Origin: an uncultured Desulfovibrio sp.
Lineage (GTDB): Bacteria; Desulfobacterota; Desulfovibrionia; Desulfovibrionales; Desulfovibrionaceae
DNA: 64,000 nucleotides
NCBI GenBank assembly: GCA_913060505.1
Contig: CAJXRQ010000003.1
Coordinates: forward strand, 1 to 64,000
Direction: 5' to 3'
Below the pieces are notes generated by a model that saw only the letters and a program-made list of their open reading frames with translations, was not told the origin of the DNA and did no database searches. This document shows positions 1 to 8,888 of this stretch, piece after piece (within the stretch, counting starts at the first letter, position 1; every line of letters begins with the position of its first letter). The position numbers and the translations under genes are program-made.

Positions 1-490
1 CCCCGCCGCAAATGGTCCGGCGAATCAGTTTTTCATGCCGCGGATTGCGGGTGGAAAACTTGCCCACCGCAGCAAATACGCGCACGCCGTTTTGCCGGCA
101 GGCGTCCACGGCACGCTGCACGTACCTTGCAGACAAGGCGCGGACCTCGTTGCCCCGATGGTCTATGGAGCCTTCCAACACGTGAAAATCCCGGCAGGGC
201 CGAAAATTATGCGGATCAATGCCCGGACCGGCGCTGACCAGCAGGCCCACATCCTCGGTACGTCCTTCAACAAGGGCATTGGTGGAAAGCGTGGTGGAAA
301 GGTTGAGCTGACGGACCTTGGCGCGGTCCACGTCCGCAAGAATCCGTTTCAGAGCCGCGTTCACGGATGCGAGCAGATCGTCATGGTTCGTGGGCACCTT
401 GCACGAGGCGGCCACCTCCACACGGGTTTCGGTCAAATCCAGAGCCACGGCATCCGTGTGCGTGCCTCCGACGTCGATTCCAAGCAGCAT
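1..490 (-). CDS. Hydantoinase/oxoprolinase-type protein, N-terminal part (cut by window edge)
   Basis: The first 163 residues are visible; the gene runs off the left edge. The start at 490 is an ATG preceded by GGGAG. The protein opens with MLLGIDVGGTHTDAVALD, the acetate-kinase-like nucleotide-binding loop of the HyuA N-terminal domain, followed by the STTLSTNALVEGR region that is typical of this family. Family members hydrolyse cyclic amides such as hydantoins or 5-oxoproline with ATP; the substrate cannot be told from this part. It is transcribed leftward, divergent from the hydrolase-mlaA pair. The family call is firm, the exact reaction open. Confidence 0.85.
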   Translation of the reverse strand, partial: MLLGIDVGGTHTDAVALDLTETRVEVAASCKVPTNHDDLLASVNAALKRILADVDRAKVRQLNLSTTLSTNALVEGRTEDVGLLVSAGPGIDPHNFRPCRDFHVLEGSIDHRGNEVRALSARYVQRAVDACRQNGVRVFAAVGKFSTRNPRHEKLIRRTICGG

Positions 491-720
491 GCTATCTCCC
501 GGTCTTTCAGTATGCGAATGGCTGTTTTTACCACCGGGCCGAATGAGCGTCCATGCGTAATACGGCCAACGGCACGATTCCTTCGGGGAATGGTGGAAGG
601 CAGTAATCCAATGCTCATTGACGGAATAGTACCGGAACGGTATGAGATGGGCACTTAATTCGGCCGGACTTCGGGGAGTTGCCACGGCCGACCGCTCTCT
701 CAGCTGAAAGACGGAGACAC

Positions 721-2025
721 GTGGAAAAAACGTTTTTTCGACAAGCCGTAGCATTGGCGGCCTTTGCGTTCTGCCTGTTGGCAACGGCTCACGCTGTTGC
801 CGAGGACAAGCCCTATCCTTTCACTGATCCATACAAAGCCACGGTATTCGGCACACCACCGGACGCCGTGTATACCATACAGCCGGTTCCCCGCGTTTCC
901 CTGCGCAGCTTCGAAGTGGACTCCCGCCCTATTCCGGACATCTTCTGGTATGCGGAAGATCTGGAATATTCCGTGGCCCTGCAAAAGAAACCGGCCCCGC
1001 TCATGTTCCTGATTGCCGGAACCGGCGCGGACCACGACGCAAGTAAAATGCGTTTTTTGCGCGCCCTGTTTTATGGTGCGGGTTACCATGTCGCCTGCCT
1101 GAGTTCCCCCACGCACTTCAACTTCATTGTCAGCGCTTCGCGCCATGCCGCTGCCGGTTATGTTCCCAACGACGTGGAGGATTTATATCGGGTCATGGGC
1201 TGGATCGCGGATGAAATCAAAGAGGAAGCCGAAGTGACGGGATACGATGTTGGCGGGTACAGCCTCGGCGGCATGCATTCCGCGTTTCTGGCGCATCTCG
1301 ACAAAAGCAAGGGACGATTTCATTTCAACAAGGTGCTGATGATCAACCCGGCCGTGAACCTCTATGCTTCGGCTCTCCGTTTCGACTCCTGGCTGGCCCC
1401 GGAAAACACGGGCGGGAAAACGCCGGTCGAGGTCATGGACAAACTCTATCGCCAGTTCGCAAAGTTCTACAAAAAACGGGAAGTGGAATCGCTCGACAGC
1501 GAAGTTCTCTTTCAACTCTCACAATATCTGGACGCCTCGGAAACCGACTACAAAATCCTTATCGGCACTTCATTCCGCGTTACGGCGGCTTCCATGATTT
1601 TCACCTCGGACGTATGCCTCCACGCCGGATACGTGGTTCCTTCAGACACTTTTCTGACCTCGCATGACCCGCTGCTGCCCTACTTCACCGTAGCCTCAAA
1701 GCTGCGCTTCGAACAATATTTCGATGAATATCTCTATCCTTACCTGCGCTATCTCGGCCCTCCCATAAGCAAGGAGGAAGCGATCCGCAATTGCAGCCTC
1801 GCAAGCATTGAGCCGTTTTTGCGTTCGGCTGACAACATCTATGTGGTGGGCAATCTGGACGACCCCATCCTTGACCACGACGAGGTTACGTTCCTCCAGG
1901 ACGTGTTCGGTGAAAGGGCATTCCTCTTTGAACACGGCGGACATTGCGGCAATATGATGTACGCCCCGTTCGCACGGCGCATGCTCAAGGACATGGGCGC
2001 AACCGCGGATGAGGTGAAACGATGA
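721..2025 (+). CDS. Exported alpha/beta hydrolase-like protein, upstream partner of MlaA
   Basis: A 434-residue protein with an N-terminal signal-like segment (about residues 8-28) and a nucleophile elbow GYSLGG near residue 185, so a serine hydrolase fold is likely. A late Asp (around NLDDPILDHDE) and His (EHGGHCG) could complete a catalytic triad. I chose the GTG at 721, which has GGAG just upstream, over a TTG at 679 without a good site. Its end overlaps the mlaA start by four bases (ATGA), so the two are translationally coupled. That suggests an envelope or lipid role, but the substrate is unknown. Confidence 0.75.
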   Translation: MEKTFFRQAVALAAFAFCLLATAHAVAEDKPYPFTDPYKATVFGTPPDAVYTIQPVPRVSLRSFEVDSRPIPDIFWYAEDLEYSVALQKKPAPLMFLIAGTGADHDASKMRFLRALFYGAGYHVACLSSPTHFNFIVSASRHAAAGYVPNDVEDLYRVMGWIADEIKEEAEVTGYDVGGYSLGGMHSAFLAHLDKSKGRFHFNKVLMINPAVNLYASALRFDSWLAPENTGGKTPVEVMDKLYRQFAKFYKKREVESLDSEVLFQLSQYLDASETDYKILIGTSFRVTAASMIFTSDVCLHAGYVVPSDTFLTSHDPLLPYFTVASKLRFEQYFDEYLYPYLRYLGPPISKEEAIRNCSLASIEPFLRSADNIYVVGNLDDPILDHDEVTFLQDVFGERAFLFEHGGHCGNMMYAPFARRMLKDMGATADEVKR

Positions 2026-2840
2026 ACAACCTTCCCTCTCCCCTCATGCAGCATCTTGCCCGTTTTGCGGCCCTGACCTGCCTGCTGTTGACGCTTGGAG
2101 CCTGCGTCACCACCAAGGTCGCCCCGGAGTTGACGCTGGACGACAGGAGCTTCCGTACAGAGGTGAGCCACGCGCCCACACCGGACGAGATCAAATACGC
2201 CACCGAGGATTCCTACATAGGCGTGGACGATCCGCTGCACAAGTTCAACCGGACCATGTACGCCTTCAACGCCCGGTTCGACACCTATGTATTCCTGCCC
2301 ACACTTTCCGTGTACAAGGCCGTCGTCATCCCTCCACTGCGCAAGGGGATTTCCAACGGCATAGACAATCTGAACGAAGTTCCGAACTTCGTAAACTCCG
2401 TACTGCAAGCCAAGCCGAAACGGGCAGTCACGGTGCTGGGCCGTTTCCTGGTCAACTCCACGCTGGGTGTGTTGGGACTGTTCGACGTGGCCACGGAAAT
2501 GGGAATCCAGAAACGCAAGGAAGATTTCGGCCAGACTCTCGGCGTTTGGGGCTTTGATTCCGGCCCCTATCTGGTACTTCCGATTTATGGGCCGTCCAAC
2601 GTGCGCGACACCATTGGGGAAGTGGGCGACTATTTCATCACCTACTATGAAATGGAAACCATCTATGATTTAGCTGACATGGACGACAAGGACACGGCCA
2701 GAAACATAAACACCGGTGTTCGCGCGCTCAATGCCCGGTCCACGACCCCCTTCCGTTACTACTCCACGGATACGCCCTTCGAGTACGAATTCATCCGCTT
2801 TCTGTATACCAAGAAACGCGAACTGGATGTCGACCGTTAG
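2022..2840 (+). CDS. mlaA: MlaA/VacJ family outer-membrane lipoprotein
   Basis: A 272-residue lipoprotein with signal peptide and lipobox (LLTLGAC near residues 21-27). It has the family signature DPLHKFNRTMYAFN and later RFLVNSTLGVLGLFDVA and GPYLVLPIYGPSNVRD, the hallmarks of MlaA. MlaA sits in the outer membrane and extracts mislocalised phospholipid from the outer leaflet, passing it to the periplasmic MlaC and the MlaFEDB importer. No other mla genes lie in this window. It overlaps the hydrolase gene before it by 4 bp, so both probably share one transcript. Confidence 0.92.
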   Translation: MNNLPSPLMQHLARFAALTCLLLTLGACVTTKVAPELTLDDRSFRTEVSHAPTPDEIKYATEDSYIGVDDPLHKFNRTMYAFNARFDTYVFLPTLSVYKAVVIPPLRKGISNGIDNLNEVPNFVNSVLQAKPKRAVTVLGRFLVNSTLGVLGLFDVATEMGIQKRKEDFGQTLGVWGFDSGPYLVLPIYGPSNVRDTIGEVGDYFITYYEMETIYDLADMDDKDTARNINTGVRALNARSTTPFRYYSTDTPFEYEFIRFLYTKKRELDVDR

Positions 2841-2873
2841 CCGCTTTGGGCAGCAAATTTAAAAAACACCACC

Positions 2874-2908
2874 AAAAAAAGGCCAATGCGCAAACCATGC
2901 GCACGGCC
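2874..2908 (-). terminator. Rho-independent terminator after exonuclease III gene
   Basis: On the minus strand, an imperfect hairpin (GGCC and TGCGCA arms, 2881-2908) is followed by seven T (complement of A2874-2880). It lies just downstream of the xth stop at 2940 and converges with the mlaA end. Confidence 0.75.
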
Positions 2909-2939
2909 CTGTTTCTTATCTCCTCGTTTCGGGAACCGA

Positions 2940-3707
2940 TTACACGTCGATTTCCACTCCGATAGGGCAATGGTCCGAACCGAACACATCCGGCTCTATC
3001 CACGCCCGTGTGACTTTGTCCTTCAATTCGCTGGAAACAAAAAAATAATCGATACGCCACCCCGCGTTGTTCTTGCGGGCATTGAAACGATATGACCACC
3101 ATGAATAATGATGCGGATCGGGTTCGAACATGCGGAAAGTATCCACGTAACCATGTTCGATAAAAGAATCGATCCACGCACGTTCTTCTGGCAGGAACCC
3201 GGAACGTTCCGCATTGGACTTGGGATTTTTGAGATCAATCTCCGTGTGGGCGGTGTTGAAATCACCACCGACGACAATGGGCTTGTCCTTTCGCAGCTCT
3301 TCGGCATGCGCCAAAAAGCAGTCATAAAAACGCATCTTGTATTGCAACCGTTCATCGGACATCTGCCCGTTGGGGAAATAGATGTTGAAGAGATGAAAAT
3401 CCGGGTATTCGAGATGCAACACCCGCCCTTCTCCCTGAAAATCGGGATCCGGAAGGCCCGTATTGATGGCCAGAGGTTCAGGATTGGAAAAACAGGCCAC
3501 CCCGGAATAGCCTTTTTTCTTCCTGGAGGAATTCCAATAGTGGTAGGAGAAGGAGTCCGGCTCACTATCTTCCTGTGCAATCTGTGTTTTCTCTGCCTTG
3601 GTTTCCTGCAGCATGACCACGTCGGCCCCGCAGGCATCCAGCCAGGAGCGAAAGTCCTTTTTGAGTACGGCCCGGTAGCCGTTGACGTTCCACGAGTAGA
3701 TGATCAT
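2940..3707 (-). CDS. xth: Exodeoxyribonuclease III (AP endonuclease family)
   Basis: A 255-residue enzyme of the exonuclease-endonuclease-phosphatase fold. It acts on abasic sites and 3' blocked ends in base excision repair. Visible motifs: MIIYSWNVNGYRA at the N-terminus (metal and catalytic Asn), MLQETKA with the metal-binding Glu, GGDFNTAHTEIDL in the middle, and GSDHCPIGVEI at the C-terminus with the catalytic Asp-His. The ATG at 3707 follows GAGG and matches the usual family start; an upstream in-frame start would add 12 residues with no family match. Length is normal. Monocistronic, with its own terminator. Confidence 0.95.
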   Translation of the reverse strand: MIIYSWNVNGYRAVLKKDFRSWLDACGADVVMLQETKAEKTQIAQEDSEPDSFSYHYWNSSRKKKGYSGVACFSNPEPLAINTGLPDPDFQGEGRVLHLEYPDFHLFNIYFPNGQMSDERLQYKMRFYDCFLAHAEELRKDKPIVVGGDFNTAHTEIDLKNPKSNAERSGFLPEERAWIDSFIEHGYVDTFRMFEPDPHHYSWWSYRFNARKNNAGWRIDYFFVSSELKDKVTRAWIEPDVFGSDHCPIGVEIDV

Positions 3708-3777
3708 GGCGAACCTCGAAAGTGTATGCGTGTTCATGGACAAACGGGGAACCCGTCAATGCGGATTCCCCGTTGCA

Positions 3778-3805
3778 AAAAAAGTTTGTGCCGTTTCAGC
3801 GGCAC
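3778..3805 (-). terminator. Terminator of the 29-residue membrane protein gene
   Basis: On the minus strand GTGCCG, a short loop and CGGCAC form a hairpin followed by AAAC and seven T. It lies 8 bp after the stop of the tiny gene at 3813-3902, which supports that gene as a separate short transcript. Confidence 0.75.
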
Positions 3806-3812
3806 GGTTCCC

Positions 3813-3902
3813 CTAGTCTTCGTTGGGGGTGCTGACCTTGATCATCACCAGCGCGGCGATCGTCATGATCAGACCGAGGAAAAACCAGAAATATCCTTCC
3901 AT
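3813..3902 (-). CDS. 29-residue single-pass membrane microprotein
   Basis: A very short gene on the minus strand: ATG at 3902 after a strong GGGAGGA site, stop TAG at 3813. The product begins MEGYFWFFLGLIMTIAALVM and ends with a short polar tail KVSTPNED, so it is almost entirely one membrane helix with a soluble C-terminus. A strong ribosome site, a compact hydrophobic design and its own terminator argue that it is real. It resembles in design small accessory membrane subunits, but I recognise no family and assign no function. Confidence 0.6.
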   Translation of the reverse strand: MEGYFWFFLGLIMTIAALVMIKVSTPNED

Positions 3903-4038
3903 TGCAATATCCTCCCTGTGAACGTGGCATGAAAGGCCTTATATCCTGCATAGTACCAGAAACCCGGACGAATGAAAAGACGGCTTGCCGTGCGTTTTTC
4001 CTGTTGAGCATGATGCGGAACCAGCCTACAACCGGGCC

Positions 4039-5211
4039 ATGACGCAACAGGACGTAATCATTCTGGGGGCCGGAGCGGCCGGATTGTACTGCGGCATGCT
4101 TGCCGCACGGCAGGGATTGGCCGTTACGCTGGTGGACCACGGTCCCAAACCGGGAAGAAAGGTGCGCATAGCCGGCGGCGGCCGCTGCAACTTCACCAAC
4201 CTGTACACCTCGGCCGAACATTTCATTTGCTCCAACCCGCATTTCTGCAAATCCGCACTGGCCCGGCACACGCCTTGGGATGTGGTCGGTTTTTTCGCGG
4301 AACACGGCATCGGCTATGAGGAAAAGGCTGACGGTCAATTTTTTTCCGATCAGGGAGGCGGTAGAGTCGCAGGCGTGCTTGTGGAGCAATGCCACCGGGC
4401 AGGGGCTAAAATCCTCTGCAACAAAATTATCGAATCGGTGGAAGGACGAGGCCCGTTTACCGTGAACCTCAACGATGAACAGCTCTGCGCACCAACGTTG
4501 GTGCTCGCTCTTGGCGGACAAAGCTGGCCCCAGGCCGGGGCATCATCGTTGGGATATGAACTGGCGCGGTTTTTTGGATTGAAAATCACGCCCCTGCAAC
4601 CGGGCTTGGTGCCGTTGGTTTTGGGAGGCGAATCTGGCAGCCTGTGCAAACGGCTGGCAGGAGTCGCCCTGCCTGCCGAAGTGACTTGCAAAGGCCGGAC
4701 ATTCTCCGACGACCTGCTCTTTACGCACAAAGGCCTTTCCGGCCCGGCCATCATGCGGGCAGCCTCCGTGTGGAGCGAGGGAGAAAAGGTAAACGTCAAC
4801 CTGCTGCCGACAACTGATCTGGCGCAAAATATTCAGGCAAACCGGAGCCGAAACCAGCTACTCCGCAAACATCTGCAATCCTTGTTACCCAAACGTATGG
4901 TGCTTGAATGGTTCTCTGAACAGGCTCTTTCCACTCCCGTGCCACAGATCTCCAACAAACTACAACAAGAACTGGCGGTAGCCATCCACCATTGGGAATT
5001 CATTCCGCAAAGCACCGAGGGCTGGCGCAAGGCAGAAATCACTGTGGGCGGCGTGGACACGGCCCAAATATCCTCAAAGACAATGGAAGTGACGGCTGTT
5101 CCCGGACTGTTCATCCTCGGGGAGTTACTGGACGTAGCCGGCGATTTGGGTGGACACAACCTCCACTGGGCGTGGGCCTCGGCTCATGCGGCAGCTCTTT
5201 CCTTGTCCTGA
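4039..5211 (+). CDS. BaiN/YhiN (HI0933-like) family FAD-dependent oxidoreductase
   Basis: A 390-residue flavoprotein. The N-terminus has the dinucleotide-binding loop VIILGAGAAGLYCGMLAA, followed by GPKPGRKVRIAGGGRCNFTN, the signature of the HI0933/YhiN family. The C-terminus has GGVDT and GLFILGELLDVAGDLGGHN, also family signatures (second FAD contact). The physiological reaction of the family is poorly defined; BaiN members reduce a steroid double bond. I take the ATG at 4039 because the match begins there; a TTG at 3985 is less likely. It ends at a bidirectional terminator shared with the converging chemoreceptor gene. Confidence 0.88.
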   Translation: MTQQDVIILGAGAAGLYCGMLAARQGLAVTLVDHGPKPGRKVRIAGGGRCNFTNLYTSAEHFICSNPHFCKSALARHTPWDVVGFFAEHGIGYEEKADGQFFSDQGGGRVAGVLVEQCHRAGAKILCNKIIESVEGRGPFTVNLNDEQLCAPTLVLALGGQSWPQAGASSLGYELARFFGLKITPLQPGLVPLVLGGESGSLCKRLAGVALPAEVTCKGRTFSDDLLFTHKGLSGPAIMRAASVWSEGEKVNVNLLPTTDLAQNIQANRSRNQLLRKHLQSLLPKRMVLEWFSEQALSTPVPQISNKLQQELAVAIHHWEFIPQSTEGWRKAEITVGGVDTAQISSKTMEVTAVPGLFILGELLDVAGDLGGHNLHWAWASAHAAALSLS

Positions 5212-5236
5212 ATCAACGACTGGCAGGTACAAATAA

Positions 5237-5281
5237 AGCCCCGAACCGCAACCGACGGTCCGGGGCTGTTTTGCTTGTTTT
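5237..5281. terminator. Bidirectional terminator
   Basis: AGCCCCG (5237-5243) pairs with CGGGGCT (5261-5267). T-rich tails follow in both directions: GTTTTGCTTGTTTT on plus, TTTATTT on minus. It serves the converging flavoprotein and chemoreceptor genes. Confidence 0.85.
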
Positions 5282-5292
5282 GCAACGCGACG

Positions 5293-7353
5293 CTAGAACT
5301 TTTCGAACTCTTCATCCTTCATGTTCAGATCAAGACCTTTGCCCTGAGGACGAGAGGGCATCTTGACGGAACCTCCCTGCGACGCGGGAAGACTGGGGCG
5401 AGGAGCCGACGTCTTGGTCCGACGCATAGTCCGCGACCTTTGACCATTCCCATGAATCTTGAAAAAGGACATGGTATCCATGAGGTGTGCGGCCTGCCCG
5501 GAGAGCTGTTCGGAGGTGGAAGACATTTCTTCCGCAGCAGAAGCTATTTGCTGGATAACCGAATCCAGTTGCTGCACGGCCTGATTGACGGTTTCCGCAC
5601 CGCGATTCTGCTCTTCAGAAGCGGCGGTGATATCCTGCACCAGCTCGGCCGTCTGCTGAATATCCGGCAGTATCTTGTTCAACATCTCTCCGGCGCCTTC
5701 CGCAACAGACATGCTATTAACGGACAATTCGCTGATCTCCGCTGCAGCGGTTCCCGAACGCTCGGCCAGCTTGCGAACCTCGGCGGCGACGACTGCAAAG
5801 CCCTTGCCGTGTTCTCCGGCACGAGCAGCCTCGATAGCGGCGTTCAAAGCCAGCAGGTTGGTTTGCCGCGCAATCTCTTCCACAACGGAAATACGATCCG
5901 CGATCTCGCGCATGGCGACCACGGTATTCCGTACGGCTTTTCCGCCCTCCTCGGCATCCTTTGCCGAACGCAGGGCAATCTCTTCGGTCGTCTTGGCGTT
6001 TTCCGTGCTCTGCGCGATGTTGGATGCGATTTGCGCCATGGATGAGGAAACTTCCTGCACATTGGCGGCCTGTTCCGTAGCTCCCTGGGAAAGGGTTTCC
6101 GCTGTGGACGACAGTTCTTCGGAACCGGCCGCCACGTTATCTACGCCGGAACGCACGTTCTCAACCACTTTGCGCAGTTGGTGACCCATGCCGTCGAGCG
6201 CTCCCGCGAGTTTGCCGACTTCATCCTTCTGATCCAGCTCGAGGGTTGCGGTCAAATCGCCGCTGGCCACCTGCTGGGCAAAGTCGACGCCGGTTCCCAA
6301 CGGAGCGGCGATGGAACGGGCCAGGAAAAAGATAATAACGCCCAAAATTATCAAGGCGACCACACCCAACCCGATGCACATCTTGACCATGGCCCGGGAC
6401 TGGGCCATGACAGTTTCCATGGGTGCATTAATGCCCATCATCCAATAGTTGCCGGTGTCGCCAATTTCAAAGGGAGCAAAGGAAAATTGGGCTTCCTTGC
6501 CCGTATTCTTGGCCACGCGCACTTCGTGATATGGTTCGCCGTTCGTAATCTTGGTCAGAACGCGGTCCGAAAAATCCCGGCTCGTAACCTTGGCCAGAGG
6601 TTTGCCCACTATCTCCTGGGCGGGATGCGTGACGATGAGTCCTTTCCCGGTCATAATGGTGGCGTAACCGATCTCATACGGATGCAGATCCTTGGTGATG
6701 GCACTCAGCATGTCCATGGACATGTCCGCACCGGCCACGCCTACAACCCGGCCCTGATACTCGATGGGAACACAAGCACTGACCAGCAGGACCTGCTTCC
6801 CACCGTAGTTATAACTTACAGGCGGCGTCACGTACGTTTTGCCCGTACGCAGCGGTATGTTGTAGTAGTCGCTGGTAGGCGAAGGCTCAGCAAGGCCGGA
6901 GACATGGTCAACCACGCTGGAGCCTTTAGTCAGATACGGGGCAAAACGTCCGTTGCCGAGCATGCCGGGCTGACCTTCATATGCGGCATCGTTGCCGTCG
7001 TAGGCGTTCGGTTCGAAGACCGCCCACATGCTGAAGACTTCGGAATTGCCGTCCAGAATACCTTTCATGACGCCTATGATCGTGCTCCGGGATGGTTTTG
7101 TAGGCTGGACGATATATTCTTCCAGGCTTCGAGAAAAAATATCCGCCAAATTCACGAGATAATCGAGATGCCCCTTGGCTTCCGAACCATAGCGATAAGC
7201 CATCTCTTCTGTGCGTTCCAGAGCCTGTCGCCCGGACATATCCGAAACCCGGGTTCCGAGAACGGTCAATGTCGTTACCAGTATAATCGTGACAACAAGA
7301 GTAACGGGCAATAGTATCTTGTTTCGCAGGCTGAGATTTTTAAAAAAATTCAT
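5293..7353 (-). CDS. Methyl-accepting chemotaxis protein with dCache sensor
   Basis: A 686-residue chemoreceptor. Order: TM1 (about residues 15-37), periplasmic double-Cache region (about 45-300, ending in [12 protein letters not shown]), TM2 (about 320-345), HAMP, then the long cytoplasmic coiled coil with the hairpin tip [20 protein letters not shown]. It signals through CheA/CheW. The ATG at 7353 has GAGGGGG upstream. The last residues EEFEKF end in an aromatic like the CheR/CheB tether peptide and nearly match the tail of the second chemoreceptor at 57042. The ligand is unknown. A 22-bp palindrome lies about 90 bp upstream of the start. Confidence 0.93.
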   Translation of the reverse strand: MNFFKNLSLRNKILLPVTLVVTIILVTTLTVLGTRVSDMSGRQALERTEEMAYRYGSEAKGHLDYLVNLADIFSRSLEEYIVQPTKPSRSTIIGVMKGILDGNSEVFSMWAVFEPNAYDGNDAAYEGQPGMLGNGRFAPYLTKGSSVVDHVSGLAEPSPTSDYYNIPLRTGKTYVTPPVSYNYGGKQVLLVSACVPIEYQGRVVGVAGADMSMDMLSAITKDLHPYEIGYATIMTGKGLIVTHPAQEIVGKPLAKVTSRDFSDRVLTKITNGEPYHEVRVAKNTGKEAQFSFAPFEIGDTGNYWMMGINAPMETVMAQSRAMVKMCIGLGVVALIILGVIIFFLARSIAAPLGTGVDFAQQVASGDLTATLELDQKDEVGKLAGALDGMGHQLRKVVENVRSGVDNVAAGSEELSSTAETLSQGATEQAANVQEVSSSMAQIASNIAQSTENAKTTEEIALRSAKDAEEGGKAVRNTVVAMREIADRISVVEEIARQTNLLALNAAIEAARAGEHGKGFAVVAAEVRKLAERSGTAAAEISELSVNSMSVAEGAGEMLNKILPDIQQTAELVQDITAASEEQNRGAETVNQAVQQLDSVIQQIASAAEEMSSTSEQLSGQAAHLMDTMSFFKIHGNGQRSRTMRRTKTSAPRPSLPASQGGSVKMPSRPQGKGLDLNMKDEEFEKF

Positions 7354-7438
7354 GAGTTTCCCCCTCGCTGAATTACAACACCTTATTGATATTCCATTTA
7401 TGAATCTCCACCACAAAGATAGAGAAAACAACTATACA

Positions 7439-7460
7439 ATTGATTATCACGATAATCAAT
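7439..7460. promoter_or_regulatory. 22-bp palindrome upstream of the chemoreceptor gene
   Basis: ATTGATTATC, two bases, then GATAATCAAT: ten-base perfect arms. It sits in the 144-bp AT-rich gap between the chemoreceptor start (7353, minus) and the cupin stop, where the chemoreceptor promoter must be. It looks like a homodimer operator; the binding protein is unknown. Confidence 0.5.
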
Positions 7461-7497
7461 CATTCCATATTTCCATTTCTTTATCGGGAGAAAGTCA

Positions 7498-8001
7498 TCA
7501 CAATGTGAGCAAACGTATCAATTTTTCTGATTCGGAATATTGCTGCAACAAAATATTGCGATTGGCGTGTTCATAATCTTCATATTCAAATCCGGGGGCA
7601 ACAGTGCAACCAAGGAGCGCGAACTTTCCTCCCGGCAACAGACGCATCCCCTGCCAAACTCCTGCAGGAACAACCTGTTGCACGCATTGGCCATTTATTA
7701 TGTCTTGCCCAAGAGTCACAACTTTCTGTCGACCATCCGGAAACAGATGCAGCATCTCGCAAGGGTCGCCTAAATAAAAATGAAATATTTCTTCACTTTT
7801 AAGACGATGAAGGTGGGAAAAGGTTTGAGGAGTGAGTAAATAGTAAATTGCTGTTCCATAGGCACGCGAACCGGGGTAACGATCAGGAAGATGCCCCGCG
7901 GCATGCTCTTCCACGCTTCGATGCGTTTCGCGGAAATAACCGCCCTCTTCCGGGTGCGGTTCAAGGCCGAGCGCGTCGATGATCTCCTGCGCCGAGGTCA
8001 T
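7498..8001 (-). CDS. Cupin-fold protein of the DUF985 family
   Basis: A 167-residue protein with the DUF985 pattern: LGLEPHPEEGGYFRETHRS near the N-terminus, FSHLHRLKSEEIFHFYLGDP in the middle (cupin histidines and glutamate), and LLGCTVAPGFEYEDYE at the end. Family members are double-stranded beta-helix proteins; some bind metal or sugar-like ligands, but no reaction is settled. It overlaps slyX by four bases (ATGA) and is translated from the same transcript. Confidence 0.85.
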   Translation of the reverse strand: MTSAQEIIDALGLEPHPEEGGYFRETHRSVEEHAAGHLPDRYPGSRAYGTAIYYLLTPQTFSHLHRLKSEEIFHFYLGDPCEMLHLFPDGRQKVVTLGQDIINGQCVQQVVPAGVWQGMRLLPGGKFALLGCTVAPGFEYEDYEHANRNILLQQYSESEKLIRLLTL

Positions 8002-8210
8002 GAACGCCCTCCATAGTGTGGCGGAGGCGTGTCCACGATACCGGCATCGGCGGCTTCGGCCATTTCACGGTACTTGGCAGCCAGCAGTCCCAGTTTTTTT
8101 TCCAGCTCATCGATCTGTTGCTGTTGGCGAAACACCATCTGATTCAATTCTTCGATGGTGTTATCCTGCTGGGCAACAGCGGATTCGAGCCGTTCTATTC
8201 GATTTTCCAT
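7998..8210 (-). CDS. slyX: SlyX family coiled-coil protein
   Basis: A 70-residue protein, MENRIERLESAVAQQDNTIE onward, with continuous heptads through residue 50 (LNQMVFRQQQQIDELEKKL) and the C-terminal YGGRS-type end found in SlyX proteins. The start at 8210 has GAGGGGG upstream; longer in-frame starts lack a site. The function of SlyX is unknown. It is coupled to the cupin gene by an ATGA overlap. Confidence 0.85.
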   Translation of the reverse strand: MENRIERLESAVAQQDNTIEELNQMVFRQQQQIDELEKKLGLLAAKYREMAEAADAGIVDTPPPHYGGRS

Positions 8211-8268
8211 GAAATCCCCCTCGGTATGGACAAGCCATAACGCTCCGGCCCGAAGGAGTAAAGGAACA

Positions 8269-8880
8269 TCACACTTTCTGTTCGACCTTGTTAAAGCATG
8301 GAATACAAAGAATTTTCCCGTCAAAACGACGTGAGCGCGACTCCATGATGCCCTCGCCGCAACTCGCACATATCAGTGTTTCCAGTATCTTGGCAGGACG
8401 GGGGATATACTGGTTCGGTTCCATGCGTGTGAAAAGGCTTTCAATGGGCGCATCAAGAATTTGCAGACGTGTACGCTCCCGCAACATGGCCAGGCGTTCC
8501 GCCTCTTCCGGCGTTATGGTTCCTTCCAGATCCTTTTTAAGCAGTTCGGCACTTTCCGCATGCTCGGCGCCCAAAGCATCATGATTGAGAAGCAAACGAA
8601 ATCCCTTGCCGTCCCGTTTGCGATAGAACGTGAACGCCATCTTGCCATAATCGCGCTGCATGAGATTGCCCTTGCCCAGCGTGCAGCCGGTCATGAACTG
8701 GATGGCGTCCACGCCGCACATGTCGGTTTCGCAGACGCAGCAGACAGGCTCCTCGTTGTTATGGCCGAATTCCTTCAGACAGACTTCCGAGGCACGAATA
8801 CCGATGACAAGGCCGGGGCAAACATGGCCGTGAAAACGCACGGCCTCTTCAATAACATGGTCCGGGGTGGTATAACTCAT
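8269..8880 (-). CDS. FmdE-type protein with C-terminal zinc ribbon
   Basis: A 203-residue protein. The N-terminal half has FHGHVCPGLVIGIRA and later CVCETDMCGVDAIQ and TGCTLGKGNL, the conserved Cys/His motifs of the FmdE family (named after subunit E of molybdenum formylmethanofuran dehydrogenase). The C-terminus holds CASCGEG and CIPCFN, two CxxC pairs of a zinc ribbon. In organisms without formylmethanofuran dehydrogenase these proteins are thought to help with molybdenum or tungsten enzymes. It lies 8 bp after an ABC importer operon in the same direction, so a role linked to the imported metal is a reasonable inference. Confidence 0.85.
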   Translation of the reverse strand: MSYTTPDHVIEEAVRFHGHVCPGLVIGIRASEVCLKEFGHNNEEPVCCVCETDMCGVDAIQFMTGCTLGKGNLMQRDYGKMAFTFYRKRDGKGFRLLLNHDALGAEHAESAELLKKDLEGTITPEEAERLAMLRERTRLQILDAPIESLFTRMEPNQYIPRPAKILETLICASCGEGIMESRSRRFDGKILCIPCFNKVEQKV

Positions 8881-8888
8881 GATACTTC

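Noticed and set aside
35-658. A 207-codon plus-strand frame at the left edge
   Set aside because: It is antisense to the hydantoinase-type gene, which has a clear family motif, a ribosome site and the correct start.
3746-3777. Hairpin AACGGGGAA / TTCCCCGTT between xth and the microprotein gene
   Set aside because: The stem is good, but no T tract follows on either strand, so I do not call it a terminator; the neighbouring hairpin at 3787 fits better.
3108-3932. A 274-codon plus-strand frame opposite exonuclease III
   Set aside because: It runs through the terminator region and opposite catalytic motifs of xth; no ribosome site or family character.
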